Shown here: positions 1 through 12,200 of the stretch, in pieces
Layout: each line of letters begins with the position of its first letter
How positions within the stretch are numbered: the stretch's first letter is position 1
Source: Tigriopus japonicus
Taxonomy: Eukaryota; Arthropoda; Copepoda; Harpacticoida; Harpacticidae
Direction: 5' to 3'
NCBI GenBank assembly: GCA_010645155.1
Contig: CM021318.1
Location: forward strand, 2,872,082-2,936,081
Length of the DNA stretch: 64,000 bases
Position numbers and translations under genes: made by a program
Notes under the pieces: generated by a model
Database searches by the model: none
What the model was told of the DNA's origin: nothing
The model's input: the letters and a program-made list of their open reading frames with translations, nothing else

Positions 1-25
1 GTGCTGGACAAAAGTTTAGCACCAC
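1..25 (+). repeat. Left outer terminal inverted repeat of Tc1 element
   Basis: Matches the reverse complement of 1507-1531 without a mismatch. A related inner direct repeat lies at 187-208. Confidence 0.93.
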
Positions 26-255
26 TGTTGAAATGGGAGTTAGAGGGTTCAGATAATCAACATGGAAGCTGGAACTTAATATGAACATACCTAAAACTCT
101 TCTTGTGTGAAACGAACAATTTTTTTTATTCATATGGTGCTAATACATTGGTAATATCAGATTGATTTCATTTAGGTCAATTTTTCCTGGTCAAAAGTTT
201 AGCACCATGGATAAAAACATGTGGTTACTTCAGAGGATTTGAGTAAATTGTGAAA

Positions 256-1299
256 TCAATACTTGGTGGCAGACCCGTGTTTGCTGATGACATCAAAAAT
301 CCTATTTGGCATGGAATCCACAAGGCTCTCCAAGGTGGAAAGAGGGATGGCATCCCAAGCATCAAAAATTGCCCTTTTGAGATCCTCTTTATTGCTGTAC
401 TGGCGCCCATGGGCATACACCTTGCCTGCAAGAACTCCCCAGAGGTTTTCAATGGGATTGAGGTCCGGAGAGCATGCCGGCCATTCCAAAACTTCAATGC
501 CTTCATCTTCGAGCCACTGCATCGTTGACCTCGCCTTGTGTATTGGGGCATTGTCTTGCATGAAAGTCCAGTTTCGGCCACAAATCTCCCTTCCTCGATG
601 CCTCAGGTTGGCTCCACTCAACATTCGTTGATATCCAACTGCATTCATCCGAGTTTCAACACATTGAAGATCAAGTTTTCCAGCTCTTCCAAAACCTCCC
701 CAGATCATCACACTGCCACCGCCAGAGGCCCGCCGAGAAAACATTTCCTCTGGCAGGTTTGGGTCATGCCAGTAGTACTGGTAGCCATCTGGACCATCAA
801 GGTTGAACTTCTTCTCGTGTGACCACAAAATCGAGTTCCACTCATCCGTCCACGTTTGAGTCCGTCTGGCAAATTCCAAACGCTTCTCCTTGTGACGGCG
901 TGTGAGAGCTGGGCGGGTCAAACGCTTCTTCCTCTTGATCTTCTTGGCTCGGAGGAACCGTCTGATGGATCTGGGAGAAGCAGACACACCTGTATCCCGC
1001 TTGATTTCCGAAGAGCTGATGCCACTGTCCCTGCGAGTTGCATTGATTATGGCCCTCCCATCCCTCAGGGAAATTTTCTTTGGACGACCAGGCCTCCTCT
1101 TGGTTCCATACGCCTCAGGATCATTCAGAAATCTCCCAATCGTGGTGTGGCTCCTCCCCATGGCACTTGCGATGTCCCGGTTTGACCGTCCAGAAGAAGC
1201 CATCTCAATCACTCGGCCTTTCTCAAAATCGCTCAAGGACTTGGCTCGCCCCATTGTCTTGTAGTGGGTAGGCTTAGGAAGGGTCAGCACAACTCTCAA
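256..1299 (-). CDS. Tc1-type transposase, full length but first catalytic Asp replaced by His
   Basis: Cut-and-paste transposase that would bind the terminal repeats and carry out DDE chemistry in the nucleus. The open frame is 347 aa. The better start is probably Met16 (MGRAKSLSDFEKG), since residues 1-15 do not look like the family; that CDS would be 256-1254. Residues 20-60 and 75-120 form two helix-turn-helix units separated by a GRPKK AT-hook-like linker (KRRPGRPKK, about 67-75). The catalytic core has QDNAP (D249) and SPDLNPIENLW (E284), spaced as DD34E. The first acidic position, normally WSDEKKF, reads WSHEKKF with His161; the codon at 817-819 (minus strand) is CAC, one base from GAC. 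The frame is otherwise open end to end, so this looks like a recent copy killed by a single missense change. Confidence 0.92.
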   Translation of the reverse strand: MRVVLTLPKPTHYKTMGRAKSLSDFEKGRVIEMASSGRSNRDIASAMGRSHTTIGRFLNDPEAYGTKRRPGRPKKISLRDGRAIINATRRDSGISSSEIKRDTGVSASPRSIRRFLRAKKIKRKKRLTRPALTRRHKEKRLEFARRTQTWTDEWNSILWSHEKKFNLDGPDGYQYYWHDPNLPEEMFSRRASGGGSVMIWGGFGRAGKLDLQCVETRMNAVGYQRMLSGANLRHRGREICGRNWTFMQDNAPIHKARSTMQWLEDEGIEVLEWPACSPDLNPIENLWGVLAGKVYAHGRQYSNKEDLKRAIFDAWDAIPLSTLESLVDSMPNRIFDVISKHGSATKY

Positions 1300-1506
1300 G
1301 TTAATGAATGAGGTGATTTTCGTTCCGATTTTAAACTTTTGACCAGCAACTCATTTCATGCCATCAATTATTACAGGGTTCCTTCCACCAGGTTCATCCA
1401 ATTCAAATAAAACTTTGTCGAATAATAGCTAATGACATGAACATGCTTTGACCCAAATTTTGCGAGAATTAATGCATGTTTTAGCTATCTAACTCCATTT
1501 TTGGGG

Positions 1507-1531
1507 GTGGTGCTAAACTTTTGTCCAGCAC
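1507..1531 (-). repeat. Right outer terminal inverted repeat of Tc1 element
   Basis: Perfect inverse of positions 1-25, followed by AGTA whose TA (1534-1535) is the presumed target duplication. The inner repeat at about 1329-1350 keeps the core aaacttttgaccag. Confidence 0.93.
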
Positions 1532-1721
1532 AGTACATAAGACTGGGAGGTCACCTTACTAATACAGCTCCCAAAATTGCACTCAGACACAAAAATTTGA
1601 CCTATTTTTGAACTTCTTAATGTTTATTAGACACATAAGAACTGAAATCTTGTTTAATGATGCTCAAAGGTTGCACGTTATTTCTATTTTACTGGTTCCG
1701 CATAAAGGACTCTATATGGCC

Positions 1722-2310
1722 CTTAATCCGAACACAAATTCCTCTTGAAAAGGGATTAAGAGCCAACTTTCCCCCACATACTCTCACCCGGATCAAAACG
1801 GGGAGTTTTATCGCACTCGTCCAACACACAACTTAAACAACTTAAGAATATCTTACCTGTCCCAAGGATCACTAAACACCTTACGTCTTACGATTTCCTT
1901 GCCTGTCCTTATCATCCTGAAGTAAAAGACACAACAAAAAATGAAATTCAAAAATGGACCATCCTTTATAGAACATTAAGTTATGCCAAGGTGACAAAAC
2001 CTATAACAACCTTGATTTCATACAAAGTTTGGCATGTGTTAATTAAGTTCAGGATAATACCTTAAATATGGATGGATGGGTTCAATTGTAAGTTCAAAGA
2101 TTTTAATAAGACGTTCAAGTCGAATGATATATGAGCTCGGAAAAAAACGTTATTTTGTTGTTGATAATTCATGGAATCGTAAAGTATTCTTTGTTGTTCA
2201 AGTTGTGTATTGGATGTGCGTAAAGAAACTCCCCGTTTTGGTACGGGCGAAAGTTGGTTCTTAATCCTTTTTCACGAGGAATTTGCGCTCTGATTCAGGT
2301 CCATATTCAT
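1722..2310. repeat. Foldback repeat with imperfect ~125-bp arms
   Basis: Sequence at about 1722-1850 (cttaatccgaacacaaattc..., gggattaagagccaacttt, acggggagttttatcgcac, aacacacaacttaaacaac) returns inverted at about 2175-2310. The loop is about 320 bp. There is no coding capacity. It is probably a non-autonomous foldback or MITE-type element; I could not define its ends or a target duplication. Confidence 0.6.
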
Positions 2311-3154
2311 TCTATTGCTTTAGATGAGGCTATCACTTCTAAAGATTGTAGCAGGTAACCTGGTCATCACATTTCATTTGATCACTTGATCGTCATCTTG
2401 AAGAAAAGACACCTTGCGGGTACAGTCGCACTTGTGACCAATGAATTTGCCCTCAATGATGTGAACATTTATTCACTCTTTCATTCACTCGTTCATTGCT
2501 GAACTTCTTGTCTTCCAAACACCAACATCGGACTGATTTTGAGGCATGGGGTTGACCTTTACCAAGGCTAGGACTTGGCTGGACCCGCTTGAAATACAGG
2601 GAACACCGATTGGCGCGCTATCTTTTTGTCTTTTGGTCGATTTCCGTTAGATTTTCCGCTCCCAACATGGCCGTTTGTACTTCTTGTTTACAAACTCTCG
2701 GCCTCATTCCGGAGGTTGCGTGACGGAGAAATTCCGCGAGTTCGTATCCAGTATTAATACTATTATATAGGTTATCCCTGGTCTATCCTGAACATTTGCT
2801 TTCGAAAGGGCTCAAAGTTTGTGACACTACATGTCTCAATAGTATTTGGTGGGAGATCCCAGATTATGAGGGCCTCATGATCACTTAGTTTTTGGATATA
2901 TATCGCTCCTCCCAAAATAATTTTTGGGCCAAGCCCAAGTCAAAATGCACTCTCGGCCTTTCCGAAGTTTGGAGTCCGAGCTTCCGAGAATAAAACCAGA
3001 AGATCAAATTAAAAAAAGGAAGGAACATCCTTACTAACCTGGTACACCTTGTACATTATCTTTCATTGAGTTCCAGTTCAAGGGTTCCTCATGACATGAT
3101 TCATAAGAAAATTCCGAGGACAAGTTTGACAAATCAAAACGACTTTATCAACAT

Positions 3155-3164
3155 TTTATTTATT
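3155..3164 (-). promoter_or_regulatory. Candidate polyadenylation signals of gene A
   Basis: Two overlapping AATAAA hexamers on the minus strand (tttatt at 3155-3160 and 3159-3164) lie about 110 bp past the gene A stop codon. Similar sequence follows the gene C stop. Confidence 0.5.
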
Positions 3165-3271
3165 CGATTTCTTTGAGCGTGGTAATGATACAAGATTAGT
3201 AATTCAAAAACTTTTTTGCCATTAGAACTAGGCGTTATTTAACTTGTTGAATCTAAGGGTGTAGGCTCCTT

Positions 3272-6200
3272 TTAGTTACATGGAATCTGAACATACTCCA
3301 AGCACACTCCTAAAATGCAAAACGAAATTAGTACCTCTTGTTTATTTGAGCTGAAGAATTCATTTTTACAATCCAAAAAACTTTTGAGACTAACTGTGAA
3401 ATGTAAAAACAATGCCAAACACTTATTTGAATTTGGTTGATTAGGTCACGGGCAAAAACTCGAAAATGTATCTTGAAACATATTTAATAACACAAATTTG
3501 AAATTCTTCTTTGACTAAAGATTAAGGGAGAAGTATCGAACTTGTCATCTTTTTTTTTTTGGATTGTTGGTGCTAAGGTCGTAGGGTTGAGCCTAGCCAG
3601 CCAGCAAAGATAACATCACATCATCCAAAGTTTTCCGATAGGCAATCTCTGTCCGGTGTCAGAATGGTTCTCCGTCTGTGGGTGTGAATTAGCGTCTAAA
3701 AGTTTCCTTGAGAAAGGTCAGGGAGGAGAATCGAACCTGGGACCTCTCTCACCATAGGAAACTGCGCTAACCACGACGCCTCGTCTCCTCCGACTATTGG
3801 AAAGTGCGTCTCCTACCTATTTTGGGTTTTAAACCAAATTCTCTTTTTCAAGTAAACGTAAACACTCCAGCTGCTTATCTCTGGCGCCATTTATTTTTTC
3901 AAAAGGTTCATGAAGCTCCACCTCGCTTGTCAGAGAGTCAGGTGTTGCAAGTCCGAGTTCCACAGAATCAATGGATGCCCTAATCATTGCTTAAACCACA
4001 TCCACATTGTTTTGGAGGCTAGTTATTACTAGAGGGCTAACAGAGAAATGTCACTCCAGTTCAGCCAGTGGAGATTTGTTTTGAACACTCTTCAGTAATC
4101 TGGCAGCAAGGGTGCCAAGTTTCTAAATGCATCATACATTACTCTTTCTTGTTTGACCAAAGCAGTTGAATGAGCAATTTTGCAACTGACTCCCTGAAAC
4201 GCAAGTTCTGATTTTGAATCAGAAGTCATTTTGAAAACTTGCAACTCCTATTGAACTATTTGTATCTAAACTTTGGGATTCTAGACAATAGCTCGTATGT
4301 TAAGATGGCAAAGCTCGATAGGTGACTTGCAAGTTTACTTCAGAGTGTGCTTGCCTGGTTTTCTCCATCGATTTGGCGTTTCTCGAATGTGACGGTCCGT
4401 TTCGATCTCGAAATTCCCGAACATCTATGTGTTCGAATGGGAATGCTTCAACGACGCCGGAGAACTTCCCTCTTCGCATGCTTCCAGTCATGCTTCTCCT
4501 CGATCAAACCTTATGTTTAGGTCAAATAGTGAGAAGGTTTACTTGAAGTTGACTTGAAGTCAATGCTACAAACACACCTTGGTGCACGCTTTACATATCA
4601 CATAATGGCCCACATTTTGGGCTCATGTCTGGAATACACGGAGACAAGTAGAAAATTGAATCAGCCTATTCATGGCTTCATTTATGGATGGTTCCTGCTT
4701 CAGAGTGGATATCAAATCCAGCTCTCCCAATCTTTCTACAATAAGGGGCCAATGTATATCTTTAAACTTGAACTTTGGCACACACACCTTTCGGGAAGAT
4801 TTAACTTAAGAGCTCGTTGGCTTTCCAGTGATGGTTGACCCTATCTCAAGAATGTGATGATCTGACAAGCTTCAAGGCACAACATGAACTTAGATCTTTT
4901 ATGAATTTAGGCAAATGGAAAAATAGATTTTGACAGTATTTTAGGGTAACCACATTTAACGATGTATTTACGAATTGAGGGGGAAAATGCTAAAAATTTA
5001 TCTCTGGGCATGTTTTAAGTCAATTTAAATCGTTTTTTCCCATGGCATAATCATAAAATCTCAAATACAAATGCAGTGTTGCATTTCCACCTCAAAACTG
5101 GTCTCAAAAGTTATTTCTGTGAGAACATATTTGTTAACAGAAACGATAAGCATGGAAGAAGTACTTGCCTCTACTGACTTTCTCATTGGCTGCGTCACCA
5201 GCTTTATCAGCAACCTTATTCGTATAAATCTGGACTTGAAAAGGAGGAGAGCAATCTGCAAGAAAAGAAAAATATTTTATTGGGCTCTCAGGGATTGTTT
5301 GCTTATCAAACGGATACAAAATAGTATTAAACATGAATTAGTTACTTAAAGCCACAACGAAGATTAAATTCAATCTTCGAACGCGATAAATTTGGCAAGG
5401 AACTGGTAAAAATACATGATTCTACACAAATCAACTGAAATTTGTAGCGTCAAAGCCAAAAACGGAAAAACCCGTAAGCCCAATATAAAGGCAAAAAATA
5501 TCTTACATTCATCCATGGACTTTGTATATTGCATACTGAATATAGATATATGCGAATCAACTCTACTCATAACCAACTTGAAAAAATAGTCAGTCAAAAG
5601 TTGTTCAACATGAATTTTGTACTTAAAGTCTTGCCTCAAGTACCAAGTTGCAAATAAAAAGCAGGACTTCAAGTACCAAAAATGAATTGCAAAAGACAGG
5701 GCCTGGTCTGAAAGAATGCATGTGTGCGTTTTTAAGAGCACTATGAATGGGCACAATCCCAATCCATGATTTAAGGTCACCTGGTACAAGTAATAAAATA
5801 TCCACCCAATAATAAAATTCGCCCAACTTACTTATTGCAAGCATTTTCTATTTGATATTCGGATTTTCTTACACGAACTCTCTCTTTCCCCATTTTCTAA
5901 AAATAATTTTCTGTCTGATTCTATCAATTAGATTTTTTGGAGAACCTTGTTTGAACAACTCAAACATTGTGAGCATTGATCTGATTTGGAACTTCTTTGG
6001 GAAAACAAATTGAATCAAAGAATGGATGGAAAAAACTTACCACAAATTGGAACGTGAGCATCTGAATCTGTAAAATCATTGAGTTTTTCGCCGCAATACC
6101 GCGAAAACACGGTGGTGGGAACCCCAGATTGATGACAAGTAGAAGAAGACCCTGAAAGTTAAGCTCAAACAGTAGTAATGACTGGTAAAGTTGACACCTG

Positions 6201-9200
6201 TTTTTGCATTATTTAGCAAGGTTGAACTGTACCAGATTATTTTGTCTTCATAGACCAATTTATTGTTTCTTTTACTCGAACACATGAAGTGTATATTAAG
6301 AAATGTCAAGTAAAAAGAAAAGTAAATATAGTCAATTTTAACAACAATGAATACAAATAATTTTGAGTAAAACCGTCAAACCTATCTTCTAGATGGGATT
6401 CACACAAATCAAAACAACGTGCATTGTGTGCCCTCTCTTGTTCTCAAAAGTAACAACTCCCTGTCAGAGCAAACATTGTTCACGCAGCTAACTTGAACTT
6501 TGCAGGGCTGCTACTTTAACTGTCGCCGTATCATCAACATCTCAAAAACTAGTATATCTCAGCCTTAAAACACAAATGGTTTAGAATAGAATTCATTCGA
6601 TCTCATTGCCCTCGCCCACTCGCCTTCGTGTGGACATTATACCACGCAGTTGGAGCTTTTACCCTTGCCTTGTCTATCTCGTTGCCTTCTCGTTGATGGC
6701 ACTGTATTGGGAGGTCTTCATGTTGTGGACTCTTATGTTGGTCCTTCCTTTCAACACGCCCAAGAAAGACTAATCCATTGGACTTCAATCTGGAGAGCTA
6801 GGTGGCCATGTCTCCTTGGAGGTGAAATCGTAGCTGTTCTCCTGGAGCCACAGGAGAGACTTTTTGAATACATGACATGGTGTATCGTCTTTTTGCCATA
6901 CCCAGGGGACGGTTACCAGTTATCTCCTTGGTGATAGGTATAGTCACATTCTTAAATAAAATGCCTGTGTTGACCCTAAGCCGTGTTTCAGTGATGTGTG
7001 GAGGTATAATATGGCCATCACTCAAGATTCCTCCACATACTATCTTTGAACCAGGATGCTTCTTTTGGTCCTCGAACCTCTTCTTGGTCCTTTGAATGAA
7101 TCAGATGTGCAATCCAAGCATGTTGGCAACCTCTCTGTTGGTTATTTTGGCCTTTGAATTCACAAGGACCAGCACAACGGGGCAACGTCGTTGCTCCTCA
7201 TTGAATTCAATCATCTCTAGTTGGTGGAATGAGGAATTCATCGTGGATTTGCGACTACTGTATGTTTAATAATTGTTTTAAAACTAAGTCAAGATCAAGC
7301 ATGAATTAAAAAATTATTTCATCATGGTTGTTTTCATGATTCTGTGCAGCGACAATTAGAAGTAGCAGACCTGTAATCTAAGAGAAGAAGAAACAATCTA
7401 CGCCATCTCCTGGAAGAATAGTACTTCAGTGAAATCTATGACCTTGATATAATCTATCGAAGCTTATCTCTTTATAAACATTAAATTGCAAAATTGGTTG
7501 TATTGAAAAAAGAAGCTGTCTGAAGCCATTATAGGCACAGTTTTCCGTGACTTGGACGACATCTGGTGGTACTTTGCTGAAATGACCTTGTTGTAGACGG
7601 GGAAAACCCTAGGCTATGATTAATAAAAAGGACACCTATAACAGTAGTCGTTTGGAACATTAACAGGAGTAACCATCCTACCCCTAAGATGGTTGTCACT
7701 TTCTTCTTTATGTGTATATTTTGATCCCGCCCACTCTTCAAGGTTTTTTGTGTTCAAAGTCAAGGTTTAAATACGCACTCTGTGAATTAACTTGCATTTT
7801 TATGAAAACAAGACGAGGGAGGTAATTAGGGGCTCATTTTACGTAAAAAGCCATAAAGATTCGTCCAAAACTTTTGTTCGTCTGAAAAGACAACACCGAC
7901 AATTTCAAGCCTTGAAATTTTGATTCAAAGCTAAGCTACGTTTGAACTTTGAGAAGGAGACTCGAAGAATTGAAGTGTTTGGTTCTCTCCGTAGTAGCGA
8001 GTTCAAAACATACGGTATTATACCGGGTGGAAATTAAGTCGGGGCCGATCACTTTAGATGCTATTTTTCACGTTGTTTTTACAATTTTGCCGCTTTTTTT
8101 TGCTACGCATACTTAGTCCTGCTTTAAATCAATAGCATTTGTTATAAGCAACTCTCTCAAAAATGAATATGTTGAGGACAAGCGAGGTCAAAAGGCATGA
8201 GTTTGCCGCTCTCCTTCGCGCAAAGAAGCCACATAAGGAGGTCGCAAAGGTTACTTTAGCCAGCCTCCGCATGATAGCCCGGGTTGCAGCTAAAATAAAA
8301 ACAAGCGTCCTCGTGCCCCCTGAGGCTGATGAAACGGTCGTTTCGCCTGTTGTAGACTGGGTGAGGGGTGAACGTGTTTTCATCACTGAAGATGATGATG
8401 CGGTCACCTTGACGCTTGAGGTTGTTCAGAATCTTGGGGTAAATTGGGAGTCTGGCCTTGACATTGGCCTCAGACAGTAGAAGGCGCTCAAGGCAAATGA
8501 GGGACTTCCCCCCAAGGTTTTTAACGATCTTCTGGGCGGTCACATGGCTGATGTTGTTATCCTTAGCAAGGTCGCGAATCAATTGTGTTGCCTTGCGCTT
8601 GATTTGGGCCTTAATTTGCTACTTAATGGCCAGGGTGGCCTTGGGAACCTGTCTCCTGGGTCGAGGTCGATCCTCAAGGCCTTCCCCTTGCTTGATTTTA
8701 GTTCCAACCCGGCCTATCATGCGGAGGCTGGCTCCTGTAACCTTTGCGACCTCCTTATGTGGCTTCTTTGCGCGAAGGAGAGCGGCAATCTCATACCTTT
8801 TGGCCTCGCTTGTCCGCAACATATTCATTTTTGAGAGAGCTGTTTTTAACAAATGTTATTGATTCAAAGCAGGACTAAGTATGCGTAGCAAAAAAAAGCG
8901 GCAAAATTGTAAAAACAACGTGAAAAATAGCATCTAAAGTGATCGGCCCCGACTTAATTTCCACCCGGTAAGTGACTATTTATCCTTGGTTTGGGATTTT
9001 TGTCTTATTACTCACTTCTGTATCTATTCCATATTATGCTTTTATATATATTTTTAACAGAAATAATCTTGGAGCTTACTTAGGGTTGATCCATAGGCTG
9101 TCCTGAGTTCAAAACTGTTACATAGAGGTCTGTCTCCCTTTTCGTTTTGGTAAAATCTTTATTGTCAGCTGTTCGCTTACGTTTTCAAAAAAAAAATAAA

Positions 9201-12200
9201 AAATACGTTACTAAGCAAAATTTCGACCATTATTTATCCGATTTCAAAAGCACATTTTCGTGCCTAGAACTAAATATTACCTACTTTTTGTACTCGTATT
9301 AACTCTTTGGCCTAACTGAGCCAAATCAATAGTTAAAAGAAATTGCCTGAAGTTGCAAAGATTTTCTAATTTCATATATCTCCTTTTCTATTCATTTCTT
9401 ACTAAGCATAACTCTTGCAGGGACTGATTTTGTGGCTTATGGGGGAGAGTTATCAACTAAATATCTGCCAACACTAACTCATTGGTAGGGCTAAATATTT
9501 TAGGCTAACTTTTTGGGCAAATTATGACATGATAAGGTTGTCCAAAATTAGGTTTTAGGTATTTTTTAGGTTAAATAGATTACACCTTTTACAGAGACTT
9601 TTCAGACAAAATGAAGCCTTTTATTTTCTATTCTACAACAGTTTACTCTTTCCCAGAGTAAAATCACTTGAGGAGAGACAGGGGCAATGAAAAATTTATT
9701 TGGCAGTGGGGGAAAGTGGCAGAAAATGGTATTATGTAAAAGTTTGTAGCAGTGAAATTTGTAAAGTGACAGAATATGGCAGGAAGTGGAAGGAAAGGCA
9801 AAAATATCGACCCAATAAACGAGATCGAAAATTTTCGACCTAAAAAAGGAGATAGGAAAATTTTGACTTGTAAACGAGATCGAATTCGACTTCAAAAATG
9901 GCAGTGGGCGCCCGTAATTGGCAGTATTTCAAACAGCTTTCGGCAATGTCGGCCTGAAACCACCTGATAACGCTGATTCGACATGTTGATGGGAAGGGGG
10001 ACGAAAACACAAATCATGTAATGACTGGATGTCGCATTGGCCCAATCCGTCGGCGAGAGAAAAGTGACACCACTTGGCCCAGCTACGCTAGCTGCAAAAT
10101 CTCAGGGTGTTTTGAAGTAACTACGCTTGCTCGCGTCAAGAACAAAGAACGTACGGTACGTTGAGTTTGTTCAGGATTTCGCCACGCTGGCAAAATCTTG
10201 CCAAGTTCGAAATTCTCACCATTTTAGGGTGTAGTGTTATGTTCCAGCTGATTAAGCAAAATTGTCCACCTTTTTCTCGCACGAAGCGAGGTCTAGCCAT
10301 TATATGGTCTGTGGATGAAAAACATTGTGGCTCCCATTCCTATTCTTTCTTCCTTTGTTTTGTCTTTTAAAGTCACTGAGGTAAGGAATCTGTATGTGCA
10401 AATGGCTTTAAGAAAAGAAAAAAAGTTAAAATTTGGTTGAAAACTTAGTTTTAGGTAGAAATTACCCAAAAAAGGCGAGAAAATAAGTTAATTTTAGGTT
10501 GAAAACTTAGCTTTAGGTACAAATTGCCCAAAAAAGGCAGTTTAGGTTTAAAAACTAGGTTTTTGGGAATGACCTTAAATATTCAGCCCTTCTCATTGCT
10601 AGACCAAATTTTGTATAAACGTTGAATGTATAAATTATACTTATGATTAGGGCCTGGAAATATTTTTTAAAATACAAAATATTTCAAAAATATTTATCTC
10701 TTTTCCCTCGATTTTTTTAATATTTTGGTTATTTCAAGGAAAAAATATTTCGAGCAAAATTTAGAAAAATAAATGAATGACCAATGCTCAAAAGGGCTTA
10801 CTCAAAATGGAATCAAAATACAAAAATCTCTACAAATTGGCATTTGTACTGAGATTAGACATTTCCAATGAAAACTATAGTAATACAGACCAAGTGGCCG
10901 CCAATCACCAACAACGACTTTCCAAACTTTCTGTCTTCTCTTTCCATCCCCTTTTTTATTATAAATGGTTGACGACTAGCGGGCATTTATTTATTTGGTC
11001 TAAGTATACGCAAAAGCTAACGACATTCTTTCGTATTATCAACGAGATTATACTACGAGAGAAATAAAACCACGATTACACACACACATAAAAAACTGCA
11101 CCATCCATTTAGGCAAATTGAAAATTGTGTTTTTAAATGAATCACATGTCAAGTATGCCTCCAAACACGTTCAATTGCACCAAACTCACCAAAAACAAAT
11201 TCAGAAAATCAGTGCGCGCGGACAAAAATACCTAATAATGGCGTTGTCAAAACATATTTCTAAAATATCCGTCTTTTACAATAATTTCGGGCTTTTGGAA
11301 AAAATATATATTGAATATTTTGTCACTTTTTGCAAGTATTTTTCCGGGCCCTCTTATGATTTATTTGTTTACATGGAACTGCATTCCTTGTAGAGGAACT
11401 TAAAAATCAGCAACCGGAAAAAACACGTCACGATAACGTTTATTTAAGTTACTCACCTTCAATCATAATGAAATCCGTAGTTTGACAAGCCTTCTCAATT
11501 TTGGCCATATCTGCGGCCACAAAACCAAGGGAAAACCCCATGGTCAAATCATCTGGACACACACTGTATTGCACACAACAATATCCTAATTCCTGGCGGA
11601 TGCAAATAGCATAACTGAAATGTAAAATTAAAAGCTTGACGGTAAAAAAAAGAAATGATTCAACCAAGAAAGATCCGCAAACTTACTTTTGGTCCTCAAG
11701 ATGACTTTCATCGATTGGTGGATAATTAAAGGTTGTAAATCGGCCATCTAAACTAGTGTGATATTGTAGACAACCATCTGGGGGTCTGAAATTTTTTGAA
11801 GTGATAGCAGTAATAAACTCACGTACTTGGATGGATTATTGTTCCATTCAGAGTTTTTCCCGTCTTTAGCTCGTAGCCTTAAAGTTTCAATACAACGGCA
11901 TTTCTTGTACACAAGCATCCAAAAAAGGCTCAATAGTTTTTATGCTCTGTTGATAGGACCTTCCTTATTTAAAAAAGATCTCTCGTGTCAAAATTGGTCT
12001 ACCCTACCACTGTTCAGATCTGTAATCGTTACACCAATGAATGTGATGCAATAACACGTGCTCTCAATATCCCTCAAAGTGCAAATGAAAATGGCCCAGA
12101 AAGCTAAGATTAACTCGGTAGGTGTTTCCTGTTTTTCTAGGTTCAGAGTTATTGATTCAATCCTTACAGGCCTGAAAAATAAAGTTTTGTGTAACTTGTG

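Larger units (their letters stand above)
1..1535 (-). mobile_element. Tc1-type DNA transposon, left edge at window start
   Basis: A Tc1/mariner-superfamily element. The outer terminal inverted repeats are perfect over at least 25 bp: positions 1-25 (gtgctggacaaaagtttag...) and their reverse complement at 1507-1531. The right end continues AG and then TA at 1534-1535, the expected TA target duplication. By symmetry the last few bases of the left end and its TA lie just outside the window. A second copy of the TIR core sits inside each end: ctggtcaaaagtttag at 187-202, and its inverse around 1332-1346. This gives an IR-DR arrangement like that of Sleeping Beauty-type elements. The transposase is on the minus strand between them. 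Confidence 0.93.

Noticed and set aside
250..1264. Several plus-strand open frames opposite the Tc1 transposase
   Set aside because: They are antisense shadows of a clear transposase frame and have no motifs.
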